NCBI RefSeq assembly: GCF_013128195.2
Contig: NZ_CP053452.2
Span: 8,122,001 to 8,186,000, forward strand
Source of the DNA: Frigoriglobus tundricola
Lineage (GTDB): Bacteria > Planctomycetota > Planctomycetia > Gemmatales > Gemmataceae
Length of the DNA: 64,000 nucleotides
Direction of reading: 5' to 3'
In this document: positions 1 through 7,966 of the stretch, piece by piece
Layout of the letters: the number at the start of each line of letters is the position of its first letter
Position numbering within the stretch: the stretch's first letter is position 1
Position numbers and translations under genes: made by a program
Notes under the pieces: generated by a model
What the model was told of the DNA's origin: nothing
The model's input: the letters and a program-made list of their open reading frames with translations, nothing else
Database searches by the model: none

Positions 1-424
1 GCTCCCGTTCTGCGGGTACCACATGGGGGACTACTTCCGGCACTGGATCCGGATGCAGCGGGACCTGTCGGAGACCCCGCGGGTGTTCCACGTGAACTGG
101 TTCCGGAAGGGGGCGGACGGCCGGTTCCTGTGGCCCGGGTTCGGGGACAACATGCGGGTGCTGAAGTGGATCGTGGACCGGGTCCGCGGGCGGGCGCTGG
201 GGCGCGAGACGCCGATCGGCTGGGTCCCGCGGTACGAGGACATCGAGTGGGGCGGGCTCGACTTTTCCCGCGACCAGTTCGCCGAGTTGCAGTCCTGCGA
301 CCGGGCGGCGTGGCGCGCGGAGGTGCTGGGCCACGAGGAGCTGTTCATCGAGCTGCACAGCCGGCTGCCGGCGGAAATGGTGTACGAGCGCGAGCTGCTG
401 ATCTGCCGGCTCCAGAGCGAGTGA
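1..424 (+). CDS. pckG: Phosphoenolpyruvate carboxykinase (GTP), C-terminal part
   Basis: The open frame enters from the left edge and ends at a TGA at 422-424, so only about the last 140 residues of a roughly 600-residue enzyme are present. The sequence GDYFRHW followed by FHVNWFRKGADGRFLWPGFG and then RVLKWIVDRV is diagnostic of GTP-dependent PEPCK. The family converts oxaloacetate and GTP to phosphoenolpyruvate, GDP and CO2, the entry step of gluconeogenesis in the cytoplasm. The nucleotide- and metal-binding core lies outside the window. The next gene converges on it 9 bp away on the other strand. Confidence 0.93.
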   Translation, partial: LPFCGYHMGDYFRHWIRMQRDLSETPRVFHVNWFRKGADGRFLWPGFGDNMRVLKWIVDRVRGRALGRETPIGWVPRYEDIEWGGLDFSRDQFAELQSCDRAAWRAEVLGHEELFIELHSRLPAEMVYERELLICRLQSE

Positions 425-433
425 CCCGCCGGC

Positions 434-1189
434 TCAGCGGCCGGCCAACAGGCTGAACGCCCGGCGGTACTCGCCCGGCGTCAGCCCGGTGGTGCGGCGG
501 AACTGGCGGGCGAACGCGCTCTGGTCGGCGTACCCGCACGCCAGCCCGATCTCGACCACCGGGCGGTCCGTGTCCCGGAGCTGCTCGGCGGCCGTGTCCA
601 TCCGCAGCTTGATCAGCAACTGGCCCGTGGAGAGCCGGAACAGCCGCCGCACCCGCTGGTCCAGTTGGTACGCCGAGAGCCCGGCGATCGCCGCCAGTTC
701 CTCGGTGACCAGCCGCCGGTCCAGGTGCGCCCGCGCGTGGCGCACGGCCGCGGCCACGCGGCTGTACTCCTCGGCCCCCTCGTCCGGCGGGTGCAGGTCG
801 TGGGACACGCCGACGAGCCCCGCAACGGTCCCCTCCGCCCCCCGGAGCGGGAACTTGTCGGTGAGGCACCACCCGGTCGCGCCCGTCGGGTACAGGTGCA
901 GCTCGAGCTGGTTGAGCACCGGTTCCCCGGTCGCGAGCAGCCGGGTGTCCTGCTCCCAGAAGGAGCGGCCGAGCGGCGGGGGGAACGCCTCGGCCGCGGT
1001 CTTGCCCAGGAGCGTCCGCTTGTCCTGGGTCCCGCACCGTTCGGCCAGCGTGCGGTTGACAATCACGTACTCGGCCCGTTCGTTCTTCACGAAATACACC
1101 ACGTCGGGCAAGCAGTCGAAGACGGCTTCCGCTGTGAACGGCTCCGCGAGCCGCGCGAACAGTCCGGTCACGGCACGGGAACTCGTCAC
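434..1189 (-). CDS. AraC-family transcriptional regulator with N-terminal PAS domain
   Basis: This 251-residue protein has a PAS-like sensor at about residues 20-130 (FDCLPDVVYFVKNERAEYV near its start) and a C-terminal AraC-type double helix-turn-helix at about 150-250. The AraC signature includes EIGLACGYADQSAFARQFRR followed by GLTPGEYRR. AraC proteins bind DNA as activators or repressors; the PAS domain suggests sensing of a small ligand or redox state rather than the usual sugar-binding cupin. It is divergent from the DapA-family gene with 124 bp between the starts, so control of that gene is the natural inference. If the neighbour works in hydroxyproline breakdown, this would be the pathway regulator, but nothing in the sequence proves the inducer. 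Confidence 0.85.
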   Translation of the reverse strand: MTSSRAVTGLFARLAEPFTAEAVFDCLPDVVYFVKNERAEYVIVNRTLAERCGTQDKRTLLGKTAAEAFPPPLGRSFWEQDTRLLATGEPVLNQLELHLYPTGATGWCLTDKFPLRGAEGTVAGLVGVSHDLHPPDEGAEEYSRVAAAVRHARAHLDRRLVTEELAAIAGLSAYQLDQRVRRLFRLSTGQLLIKLRMDTAAEQLRDTDRPVVEIGLACGYADQSAFARQFRRTTGLTPGEYRRAFSLLAGR

Positions 1190-1313
1190 GGGTGCTCCAC
1201 GGGTTGTGCGCGGAACCGAGTTCGGGCTCGGCAGTCGGTCAAGACTTCACTCACTTTAACGAATTATACTTCACACCAACAGATTAGCCCCCGCCCAGAT
1301 TTACGGAAATCTC
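1190..1313. promoter_or_regulatory. Divergent intergenic region between the AraC regulator and the DapA-family gene
   Basis: These 124 bp separate two divergent starts and must hold both promoters. An AT-richer patch (about 1240-1275, including AACGAATTATACTTCACACC) stands out against the GC-rich background and is the likely promoter/operator core. I could not define -35/-10 boxes or an AraC half-site with confidence. Confidence 0.4.
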
Positions 1314-2216
1314 ATGAGCGTTCGCTGGGCCGGAGTGTTTCCGGCCGTAACGACCCAGTTCCGACAGGACCAGTCGCTGGACCTCGCCGCCACGGCCACG
1401 CACCTGGAGGCGGTTCTGGCGTCCGGGGTGAGCGGGCTGGTGGTGTGCGGGTCGCTCGGCGAGAACCAGGTTCTCGACCCGGACGAAAAGCGGCAGGTGG
1501 TGGGGGCCGCGGTCCGGGTGAGCAGCGGCCGCGTGCCGGTCGTCGCGGGGGTGGCCGAGACCTCGACCGCGGCCGCCGTCCGGTACGTGCGCGACTGCGA
1601 GCGGCTCGGGGCGGCCGGGTTCATGGTCATGCCCCCGATGGTCTACAAGCCCGACCCGGCCGAGGCGGCCGCGTACTTCCGGGCGGTGGCCGCGGCGACG
1701 GGCCGGTCGTGGATGCTTTACAACAACCCGCTCGCCTACACGGTCGACGTCACGCCCGAGCGCCTAACCGAGTACGCCGACATCCCCAACCTGGGCGCGA
1801 TCAAGGAGAGCTCCGGTGACCCGCGCCGGGTCACCGAGATCCGGCTCGCGCTGGGCGACCGCCTGGCCGTCTTCGCGGGCGTGGACGACCTGATCCTCGA
1901 GTCCGCGGTCCTCGGGATCGACGGCTGGGTGGCCGGGTCCGGCATCGCGTTCCCGGCCGAGAACCAGCGCCTCTGGGAGCTGACGCGGGCCGGCAAGTGG
2001 GACGAGGCGCGCCAGCTGTACCGGTGGGCCGCCCCGCTGATGAAGCTCGACACGCACCCGAAGTTCGTTCAGTTCATCAAGCTGATGGTGCAGGAGGCCG
2101 GTCTGGGGGCGGAATGGGTCCGGGAGCCCCGGCGCCCGATCGCCGGGGCCGAGCGCGAGCGCGTGCTCGGGGTCATCCGGCGCGGGCTGAGCGCCCGCCC
2201 GGCGCTCGCGAAGTGA
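1314..2216 (+). CDS. Dihydrodipicolinate synthase (DapA)-family lyase, possibly a hydroxyproline-pathway deaminase
   Basis: This 300-residue protein has the length and TIM-barrel layout of class I DapA-family lyases. The Schiff-base lysine is K164 in GAIKESSGD, the catalytic tyrosine is Y136 in LYNNP, and GSLGEN (46-51) replaces the GTTGE loop. The family includes DHDPS, N-acetylneuraminate lyase, KDG aldolase and 1-pyrroline-4-hydroxy-2-carboxylate deaminase. True DHDPS is normally not paired with an AraC regulator. The divergent AraC gene and a 4-hydroxyproline 2-epimerase fragment about 2.8 kb downstream on the same strand favour the deaminase of the hydroxyproline pathway, which yields alpha-ketoglutarate semialdehyde. 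That assignment is inference. The gene is followed after 108 bp by an IS1-family element, so any original downstream operon partners are displaced. Confidence 0.8.
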   Translation: MSVRWAGVFPAVTTQFRQDQSLDLAATATHLEAVLASGVSGLVVCGSLGENQVLDPDEKRQVVGAAVRVSSGRVPVVAGVAETSTAAAVRYVRDCERLGAAGFMVMPPMVYKPDPAEAAAYFRAVAAATGRSWMLYNNPLAYTVDVTPERLTEYADIPNLGAIKESSGDPRRVTEIRLALGDRLAVFAGVDDLILESAVLGIDGWVAGSGIAFPAENQRLWELTRAGKWDEARQLYRWAAPLMKLDTHPKFVQFIKLMVQEAGLGAEWVREPRRPIAGAERERVLGVIRRGLSARPALAK

Positions 2217-2316
2217 CGGCCGCGGTTCCGGTTCGCACGTACCCTCGGCGGAGGATCAAGCAAGATACAGAGCAAGGCGCGGGCTCGGTTCCTGCAACAG
2301 GATTTCTGACGGATTC

Positions 2317-2324
2317 GTTTTTCA
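2317..2324. repeat. 8-bp target-site duplication of the IS1-family element (left copy)
   Basis: GTTTTTCA at 2317-2324 is repeated exactly at 3536-3543, directly outside the two ends of the IS. IS1-family elements typically duplicate 8-9 bp. The intact pair marks the insertion boundaries and suggests a relatively recent insertion. Confidence 0.85.
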
Positions 2325-3535
2325 GGTGGTGGGCTACCTGCATTGCACCGCTGGCAGGGTCAACCATTCGGATAGCGCCCACACCCGATCGGTCAGTCCC
2401 GCGGCCATTGCCGGTGTTCTCTGGTGCCAGCGCCCGTCGGCACCCTTGTGGCGGAGCGTGCGGACCGGCCAGCAGAAGTTGTAGCTGAAGTAGCTGAAGG
2501 CGGTGGCCGCACGGTGCGTGTCCCAGTCCTTCGAGAACCCATAGCTCTTGCGCACCTTGCGGCTGCACCGATTCCGGTCCGTCCCGTTGTGTCGCTCCAC
2601 GAAGCACGTGTTGACCGCCGTGCTCACCGCCGAGGCGAGTAGCGCGGCCGTGACCGCCACCACCGCCCCGAACACCACCCGCGTGCTCACCGCCACCACC
2701 CGGTTGTTCTCCCGCTCCTTGTGGACGGTCGCATAGGTGACCTCGGGCGGGATGACCCGGTGGGCCTTGCGCGGCCGACCGGGTCGCCCGGTTCGCGGCG
2801 GGGTCACCAAGTGCCCGTAGGTGTCCCGGATCGCCGAGGCGTACACCGGGTACTCGTCGGACGTCATGAGCCGCATCACTCGGCCCCCGGTGCGCCGGTG
2901 GAAGTCACGGACCAGGGCGTGGGTCGCGTCCTCGGTCCGCTTACCGACCAACAGGCTCACGACCAATCGGCTCTCGGGATCGAGGGCCACGTGGTCCCAG
3001 CAGTCCCCGCGCCGGGTCTCGTCGGGGCCGCAGTTCTTCTCCTTACGGCCCACGAAATCCCACTTCTCATCGAACTGCACTTCGCGGGTCGTCGGGGGAA
3101 AAAGCCACGAGCTCGTCGTGCAACGCGCGGGCATGTTGGCCGGCCCGTCGGATGTACCGGGTCACCGTATTGGTATGAACCCCGGTGAGCCGTGCGGTCT
3201 TGCGGGTCCCGATCCCTTCGGCCACGTGAGCCAGAACCGCGGTCACCCGCGCGGCCGGCAGTCGGGCGTCGAACAGTGGGGTGCCCTTGCGCTCGGAGAA
3301 CCGGGCCTTGCAGGTCCGGCACCGGAGCACCCGCGTCTTGTTCGGCCCATAACGGGCCGGCACGGTCAGGTTCCCGTGGTTCCGTTTCCCATGGTCGGGA
3401 CAATGGGCATTGAGGCAACAGAAGCGGCTCAGGTCGTCCATGACGGATCTCAATCCGTGGGAGCAAATGCCAACCGAGAAGCGGAATCCCTTACCATACC
3501 TCCGGTAACTCGTGCAAGGCTAAGAAGACACCACC
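2325..3535 (-). mobile_element. IS1-family insertion sequence, complete (1211 bp)
   Basis: The ends begin GGTGGTG on both sides (2325-2331 and inverted at 3529-3535), matching the GGTG-type ends of IS1-family elements, with weaker matching for about ten more bases. Perfect 8-bp direct repeats flank it. Inside lie two overlapping minus-strand frames corresponding to InsA (zinc-finger/HTH) and InsB (catalytic). At 1.2 kb it is longer than classical IS1 (about 0.77 kb), as in the larger members of the family. It sits 69 bp upstream of the DUF1559 start codon and so may have replaced or altered that gene's promoter. Confidence 0.85.
2334..3453 (-). CDS. IS1-family transposase (InsA/InsB-type, two overlapping frames)
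   Basis: The first frame (3453-3067, 128 aa) has a CxxC-type zinc-binding N-terminus (FCCLNAHC, then [18 protein letters not shown]) and an HTH ([21 protein letters not shown]). The second frame (3134-2334) carries the catalytic domain: [15 protein letters not shown], then [13 protein letters not shown], then [12 protein letters not shown] and [14 protein letters not shown], all typical of InsB. The second frame is +1 relative to the first. The overlap contains TTTTTCCCCC on the coding strand (3103-3094), where a shift would give a fusion of about 372 aa. Classical IS1 uses a -1 shift, so either this element differs or it has a one-base indel. The stop codon lies just inside the left end. Confidence 0.82.
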
Positions 3536-3611
3536 GTTTTTCAATTCTTGTTCCGTTTTGTCCAGTGCGGCGCTGGTCGTCTATTCCACTATTCTTATTT
3601 CGGGTGAATTG

Positions 3612-4631
3612 ATGAAGACCGCAACGAGCAAGGTCAAGGGCTTCACGCTGATCGAGCTGTTGGTAGTGATCGCCATCATCGCGATCCTCATTGGGCTGCT
3701 GCTACCGGCCGTGCAAAAGGTCCGCGAGGCCGCGGCTCGCATGAAGTGCCAGAACAACCTCAAGCAGATGAGCCTAGCCGCCCACAACTACGAAGGGACC
3801 TACGGCTACCTGCCGCCTGGAACGAACACGACGAGCGGGATCGGGACGCTGGCCTACCTCTTGCCGTTCATCGAGCAGGACAACCTCTACCGGCAGATCC
3901 CCGCGGCCCTGCTGGTCCTGCCCACCGCCGCCCCGGCGGACACCGGCGGAGGGGCCCCCGAGATCACCAACCTGTGGACCAACGACTCCAACGCCCTGAA
4001 GGTGGCGATCAACCGGGTGAGCATGTACGAGTGCCCGTCGGACAACGCGTCCGCCAACATGCCGTACTGGATTGCGGCGACCACCGCGATCTGCGTTCCG
4101 GGGCCGGGGTACTTCATCAACTACAACTGGACCGGCCTGCCGACGTTCACCGCGGCCGGCGGCAACCCCGGGGTGACCAATTACCTCGCCTCGGCCGGCG
4201 GAAACGGCCAGTCCGACGGGAACGGCCCCAGCTATGGGTCCACGACCGTCACCTGGCGGTCGCTGTTCGGGCCGTTCGGGCTGAACACCAAGCAGAAGCT
4301 GGCGACCTTCCCCGACGGCACGTCGCAGACCATTTTGTTCGGCGAAACGGTCGGCACGGCCGGTAACGAGCGGCTGAGTTGGATGGGCGCGGGCACGTTC
4401 ACATTCTTGTTCGGCATCACCGATCCCGGCCCGTCGGGCTGGTCGTCGTTCGGCAGCCGGCACACCGGGGTCGCTCAGTTCGCCTACGGCGACGGGTCGG
4501 TCCGCTCGATCCGCAAGATGGGCTCGGACTGGTACGCCGGTTGGTACTCCGACGCCTGGAAGAACGCGGTGTACGCGGGCGGCACGTCGGACGGGGTTCC
4601 GGTCAACTTCGATGCGATGGGCGGTCAGTGA
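3612..4631 (+). CDS. DUF1559 domain-containing protein with prepilin-type N-terminus
   Basis: The 339-residue product starts at the ATG at 3612, giving a short basic leader and then [20 protein letters not shown], the type IV prepilin cleavage/methylation motif with its long hydrophobic helix. [15 protein letters not shown] and a C-terminal [11 protein letters not shown] (the H-x-G-x-DG region) are hallmarks of DUF1559 proteins, a family hugely expanded in planctomycetes. They are presumed exported or pseudopilin-like surface proteins of unknown role. An upstream in-frame start exists but would place 18 residues before the prepilin leader. The next gene, after a 12-bp hairpin, encodes a tiny proline-rich lipoprotein, a pairing often seen with DUF1559 genes. 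The IS1 element lies immediately upstream. Confidence 0.9.
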   Translation: MKTATSKVKGFTLIELLVVIAIIAILIGLLLPAVQKVREAAARMKCQNNLKQMSLAAHNYEGTYGYLPPGTNTTSGIGTLAYLLPFIEQDNLYRQIPAALLVLPTAAPADTGGGAPEITNLWTNDSNALKVAINRVSMYECPSDNASANMPYWIAATTAICVPGPGYFINYNWTGLPTFTAAGGNPGVTNYLASAGGNGQSDGNGPSYGSTTVTWRSLFGPFGLNTKQKLATFPDGTSQTILFGETVGTAGNERLSWMGAGTFTFLFGITDPGPSGWSSFGSRHTGVAQFAYGDGSVRSIRKMGSDWYAGWYSDAWKNAVYAGGTSDGVPVNFDAMGGQ

Positions 4632-4657
4632 CGCCCGGTTGAGTTGATCCTACACCT

Positions 4658-4693
4658 GTGTGCGCCCGGCCCTTGACGAGACCGGGCGCACAC
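4658..4693. terminator. Hairpin between the DUF1559 and small lipoprotein genes
   Basis: GTGTGCGCCCGG (4658-4669) pairs perfectly with CCGGGCGCACAC (4682-4693) around a 12-nt loop. No U-tract follows. It could terminate or attenuate transcription after the DUF1559 gene, or stabilise its mRNA 3' end while the lipoprotein is read from the same transcript. Confidence 0.55.
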
Positions 4694-4744
4694 GGAGACC
4701 GGCACCACTCGGATCCGACACACACTCAGCGCAAGGAGCTATTA

Positions 4745-4930
4745 ATGATTCGCAAAACCATCGCCCGCCTGACCGGCCTGGCCCTCGCCGTGGCCCTCAC
4801 CGGCTGCGGAGCGGAACCGCTCACGAAGCCCGCCGACCCGTCAAACCCGCCGCCGAAGCCGAGCGGTCCCGGCAGTTCGGGTGGTCCCGCGGCCCCCGGC
4901 GGTCCGCCGCCAAAACCGGCTGCGAAATAG
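4745..4930 (+). CDS. Small proline-rich lipoprotein
   Basis: This 61-residue product begins at ATG 4745 behind AAGGAG with ideal spacing. Residues 1-19 form a lipoprotein signal peptide ending in the lipobox LTGC, and the remainder is low-complexity Pro/Gly/Lys/Ser (for example NPPPKPSGPGSSGGPAAPGG). It follows the DUF1559 gene by 113 bp and is probably co-expressed with it. Such tiny lipoproteins are commonly found after planctomycete DUF1559 genes; their function is unknown. The mature part has no recognisable domain. Confidence 0.78.
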   Translation: MIRKTIARLTGLALAVALTGCGAEPLTKPADPSNPPPKPSGPGSSGGPAAPGGPPPKPAAK

Positions 4931-4980
4931 TACCCAGGGCCACTTGCTTCGCGCCTTCCGTCTCCGCACCGGGGGAATCC

Positions 4981-5165
4981 GATATTCGCCGCGTTCGGGT
5001 CATCGATTCCCACACCGGGGGCGAACCCACTCGGGTGGTCGTTCCCGGCGGCCCCGACCTCGGGGCCGGTCCGCTGTCCGTTCGGCGGGAGGTGTTCCGG
5101 AACGAGTTCGACCGGTTCCGGTCGGCCCTGTGAGTGAACCCCGCGGCTCGGACGTTCTGGCCAGC
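4981..5165 (+). pseudogene. 4-hydroxyproline 2-epimerase/proline racemase family, N-terminal remnant
   Basis: The plus frame at 4981-5130 reads RRVRVIDSHTGGEPTRVVV, then GGPDLGAG, then FRNEFDRFRSAL, matching the first 50 or so residues of 4-hydroxyproline epimerases. A stop follows, but the neighbouring frame continues with SEPRGSDVLA, which is the next expected block, so one base has been gained or lost near 5130. There is no good start codon, and everything from before the first catalytic cysteine onward is absent. It lies on the same strand as the DapA-family gene and is consistent with a broken hydroxyproline catabolic cluster. Confidence 0.75.
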
Positions 5166-5195
5166 AGTGGGGCAATCAATCTCTCACGTCTCATG

Positions 5196-5530
5196 CATTC
5201 ATGCCGTTCAGAACGATGGTCGGCCCGAACGCGCGCCGCACGCCGGCGACCTCGACCGCCTGGGTCGTCCGGGAGCGCCGCCGCGGCCACCGGGCGCGCG
5301 TACGCGGGGTGCCACGGCAGTAACCACCGTTCCAGGCGCCGCCAGATCCGCGAGCCGGCCGAGCAGTGCGTGGAGCGGGATGCTAAGGACGACGACATCG
5401 GTGAGCAGGAACTCGCGGGCGTTCATCGCCATGTACCCGATGCCGCTGCTGGCCGCGATCGTTTCGGCCACGATTAGCGTCAGGCACATGACGCCCAGCG
5501 CGTACCGGGCCTGCGACCGGCCCGGCACAA
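5196..5530 (-). pseudogene. Remnant of a nitrate/sulfonate-type ABC transporter (permease C-terminus and ATPase N-terminus)
   Basis: On the minus strand, about 5515-5345 encodes a permease tail (ALGVMCLTLIVAETIAASSG, then GYMAMNAREFLLTDVVVLSI, then LLGRLADL) typical of NrtB/SsuC-type permeases. A frame change near 5345 leads to RRLERWLLPWHPAYA, the usual end of that family. A third frame at about 5265-5200 gives TQAVEVAGVRRAFGPTIVL, the start of the partner ATP-binding protein. The gene order permease-ATPase is therefore preserved, but both are truncated and shifted. This is decayed transporter DNA left between the hydroxyproline epimerase scrap and the DUF1684 gene. Confidence 0.65.
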
Positions 5531-5552
5531 ATGCGGGGCGGAAACGGGGCGC

Positions 5553-6455
5553 TCAGCGCTTCGCGTCGAACTTCTCGCCGGCTTCGAAGCGCGTGTTCAG
5601 GACGTTCTGCTTCGGGGGCAACGGGCAGGTCGTATAGGCTGAGAACGCGCACGGCGGGTTGTACGCCTTGTTGAAGTCGAGGGTGAACGTCTCGTTGGCC
5701 GCCGGTTGCTTTTCGATGTCGAGAAAGCGGCCCGGCTTGTAGGTCGTGTCGCCGGCCGTCTCGTCGCCGAACACGAAGAACAGGCCCTCACCCTCCTTGA
5801 TCGCATCCAGCCGGTGCGTCCGGCCCTTGAGGGTGAATTCCGCGTAGCCGGGGCACGGTTGCTTGGACACCTCGTCGATGATGTTGACGATCGAGAGGGA
5901 TTTTTCCTCCGGGTAGGGGACGAACTTCGCCCGAACCCGGAAGGACTCGTCGGGCGCGTACCACTTGCAGCCCGGGAAGTTCTTCCGCACCGGCGATTCG
6001 TTGTCGGCCAGCCGCAGGACGTATTTGCCGTCGCGCTCGATGGTGTGCATGCTGAGGCGGTCGAGGCTGACCCAGTCGCGCTTGGTGGTGGCCGTCCCGA
6101 GAACCCGCTCGCCGGTGAAGGACTTGCCGCCGCTGACCATCGAAACGCCGGTCGCGAGCTTCAAAGTGACGGTTTTGGCCGTCCCGTCAACGTGGACCGT
6201 GCCCAGGCGTTCCGGCCCCGTCCCCTTGAGCACCGCCGGGAAGACCACATCGTTGTCTTTGCCGGTGCCGATGGTGTTGGCCCCGTCCTTGAGCGGGTAG
6301 CGCCCGACCAGCGTGAGCCAGCCGTTCTCGGCACGCAACTTCTCCTCGCGGGTCGCGCGCCACTTCTGGATTTCATCGGCGTAGCTGGGGGCATCGGCGG
6401 AGCTGGTCATAGCAAATAAGACACATGCGAGCATCGCCAGAAGACACGTTCTCAC
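5553..6455 (-). CDS. DUF1684 domain-containing exported protein
   Basis: The C-terminal signature TLDFNKAYNPPCAFSAYTTC followed by PLPPKQNVLNTRFEAGEK is typical of DUF1684. The N-terminal part contains EKLRAENGWLTLVGRYPLKD, also conserved in this family. I chose the GTG at 6455: it has GGAG six bases upstream and gives a clean signal peptide (MRTCLLAMLACVLFAMTSS-ADA) and a product of about 300 aa. A longer start at 6494 lacks these features. The biochemical function of DUF1684 is unknown. The IS630 element begins 67 bp upstream of this start and may have separated the gene from its promoter. Confidence 0.85.
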   Translation of the reverse strand: MRTCLLAMLACVLFAMTSSADAPSYADEIQKWRATREEKLRAENGWLTLVGRYPLKDGANTIGTGKDNDVVFPAVLKGTGPERLGTVHVDGTAKTVTLKLATGVSMVSGGKSFTGERVLGTATTKRDWVSLDRLSMHTIERDGKYVLRLADNESPVRKNFPGCKWYAPDESFRVRAKFVPYPEEKSLSIVNIIDEVSKQPCPGYAEFTLKGRTHRLDAIKEGEGLFFVFGDETAGDTTYKPGRFLDIEKQPAANETFTLDFNKAYNPPCAFSAYTTCPLPPKQNVLNTRFEAGEKFDAKR

Positions 6456-6522
6456 ATGAGACTCCACAAAAAGTGCGTGGGGCAGTTCCGGCAAGGAACG
6501 GCCGGCACGGCAATCGTCACTA

Positions 6523-7906
6523 GATCACGTTGGCTGAATTCGGCTGCCACCAAGGCAGAGGGTTTCCTGGTGTCACACGTTGAGCGGGCGGCCGGTGTAC
6601 GTCCACTTGTAGGGCTTGGCTCGCGTCCGGTTGTGGTACGCGATGTACGCCAGGATCTTCTCCCGCAGGTCCGCCACCGATCGGAAGTTCCCACGGCGCA
6701 CCACACGCCTCGCCAACACGCTGAACCAGATCTCCACTTGGTTCAGCCACGACGTGTGCTTGGGCACATACACGAACCGCACCCGATGACGGGGGTCCGT
6801 CAGGAACGCCTTCCGCGTCGCGACCGACTTCAGCACCCCGCTCTTCCCCTTCTGGCCCAGCGACTCGGCCGCCACCCCGCACAGCGACGCCACCCACAGC
6901 ACCAACGTCGCCGAGGTGTGCGTCGTCAGGTTGTCCGCCACGAAGATCCAACCCGCCTGCGGGTCCGTCGCCACCGTTCGCTCAATGTGGGTGGCGAAGT
7001 CCTTCTCGCCCCGCGTCGCCTGAACCGTCGGGGCGATCACCTGACCCGTTGCGACCTCGAAGTTCCCGATCAAGCACTGCGTCCCATGCCGCTTGTACTC
7101 GAACTCAACTTTCTCGACCTGACCCGGCCGCATCGGCTTGGTCGGGGCGATCCGCTCCTTCGCCTGGACCCCCGTCATCTCGTCCACGCACACCGTGTGA
7201 ACCCCGCTCTTCAACCCCGTTGGAGCAGCTTGGTAGCAGTCGCACACGTCCCGGACTTGTTGGGCGAATGCCTCGGGATCCTTGGGGTTCGCGTTCAGCC
7301 AATACCGACTCCGATGGGGCTGGAGTTCGGCACTTTTAAAAGGCGTCCGACGTGGCGGACGGAGATCGAGGGGACGATCCGGCGTGCCACCACTTCCTCG
7401 GCCAACGCGGTCGGGGTCCAGTGCGTCACGGGTCGGCCCGAATCCTCCGGCGGCTCACAGGCGACGGCGATGATCCGGGCGATCTGGTCGGGAGCAAAAG
7501 TCCCCGGACAACCGGACCTGGGGTTATCACTCAGGACATCTTCGATTGCCCTCTCCAGGGTCGAGAGACCTTCGAGGCACTCGATGCGAACCAGGGTGTC
7601 GAAGGCGGCCGCCCAACGTCGTCGCCAAATCCCGACGGCGTGCCGCTCGCACCCGAGGTGGTTGGCGATCGGTCCGTTCTGCAGGCGGTCGAAGGCGAGC
7701 AAGATGATCTCGGCTCGCTGGGCCAACCCCCGCGGGCAGGAGCGAGACCGAACCCACCGTTGGAGGATCTCTTGCTGCCGCTCGGTGATGACCACCTTGG
7801 CTGCCTTCCCTGGCATGACCGGCTCCGCTCGGGTGTCAATCTGGGATACCCCGCGAGGGTGACGAAATTCCCGTCGTGATGGAAGGCCAATTCAGCCAGC
7901 GTGATC
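6523..7906 (-). mobile_element. IS630-family insertion sequence, complete (1384 bp)
   Basis: The ends are inverted repeats, GATCACGTTGGCTGAATT at 6523-6540 against the inverted GATCACGCTGGCTGAATT at 7889-7906 (17 of 18 positions). The element is flanked by TA on both sides (6521-6522 and 7907-7908), the TA target duplication of the IS630/Tc1 group. The target was palindromic: GTCAC lies outside the TA on the left and its mirror TAGTCAC on the right. It carries one transposase gene in two minus-strand frames. Confidence 0.9.
6573..7816 (-). CDS. IS630-family transposase (two frames joined by a -1 shift)
   Basis: Frame 1 (7816-7295, 173 aa) holds the HTH/winged-helix DNA-binding part ([20 protein letters not shown] and a block ending [14 protein letters not shown]). 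Frame 2 (to 6573) holds the DDE catalytic part: VCVDEMTG (first Asp), [11 protein letters not shown] (second Asp), and [20 protein letters not shown] (Glu). At 7340-7334 the coding strand reads T-TTA-AAA, a classical -1 slippery heptamer. Slipping there joins RLLK to [17 protein letters not shown] exactly as in unshifted homologues, giving a product of about 414 aa. Programmed frameshifting is known in several IS630-group elements, so this element may well be active. Confidence 0.87.
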
Positions 7907-7966
7907 TAGTCACATCATAGTAGTTTTACAGTATGATAAGCCAATCCCCGAGACAGGATGGGCGGA

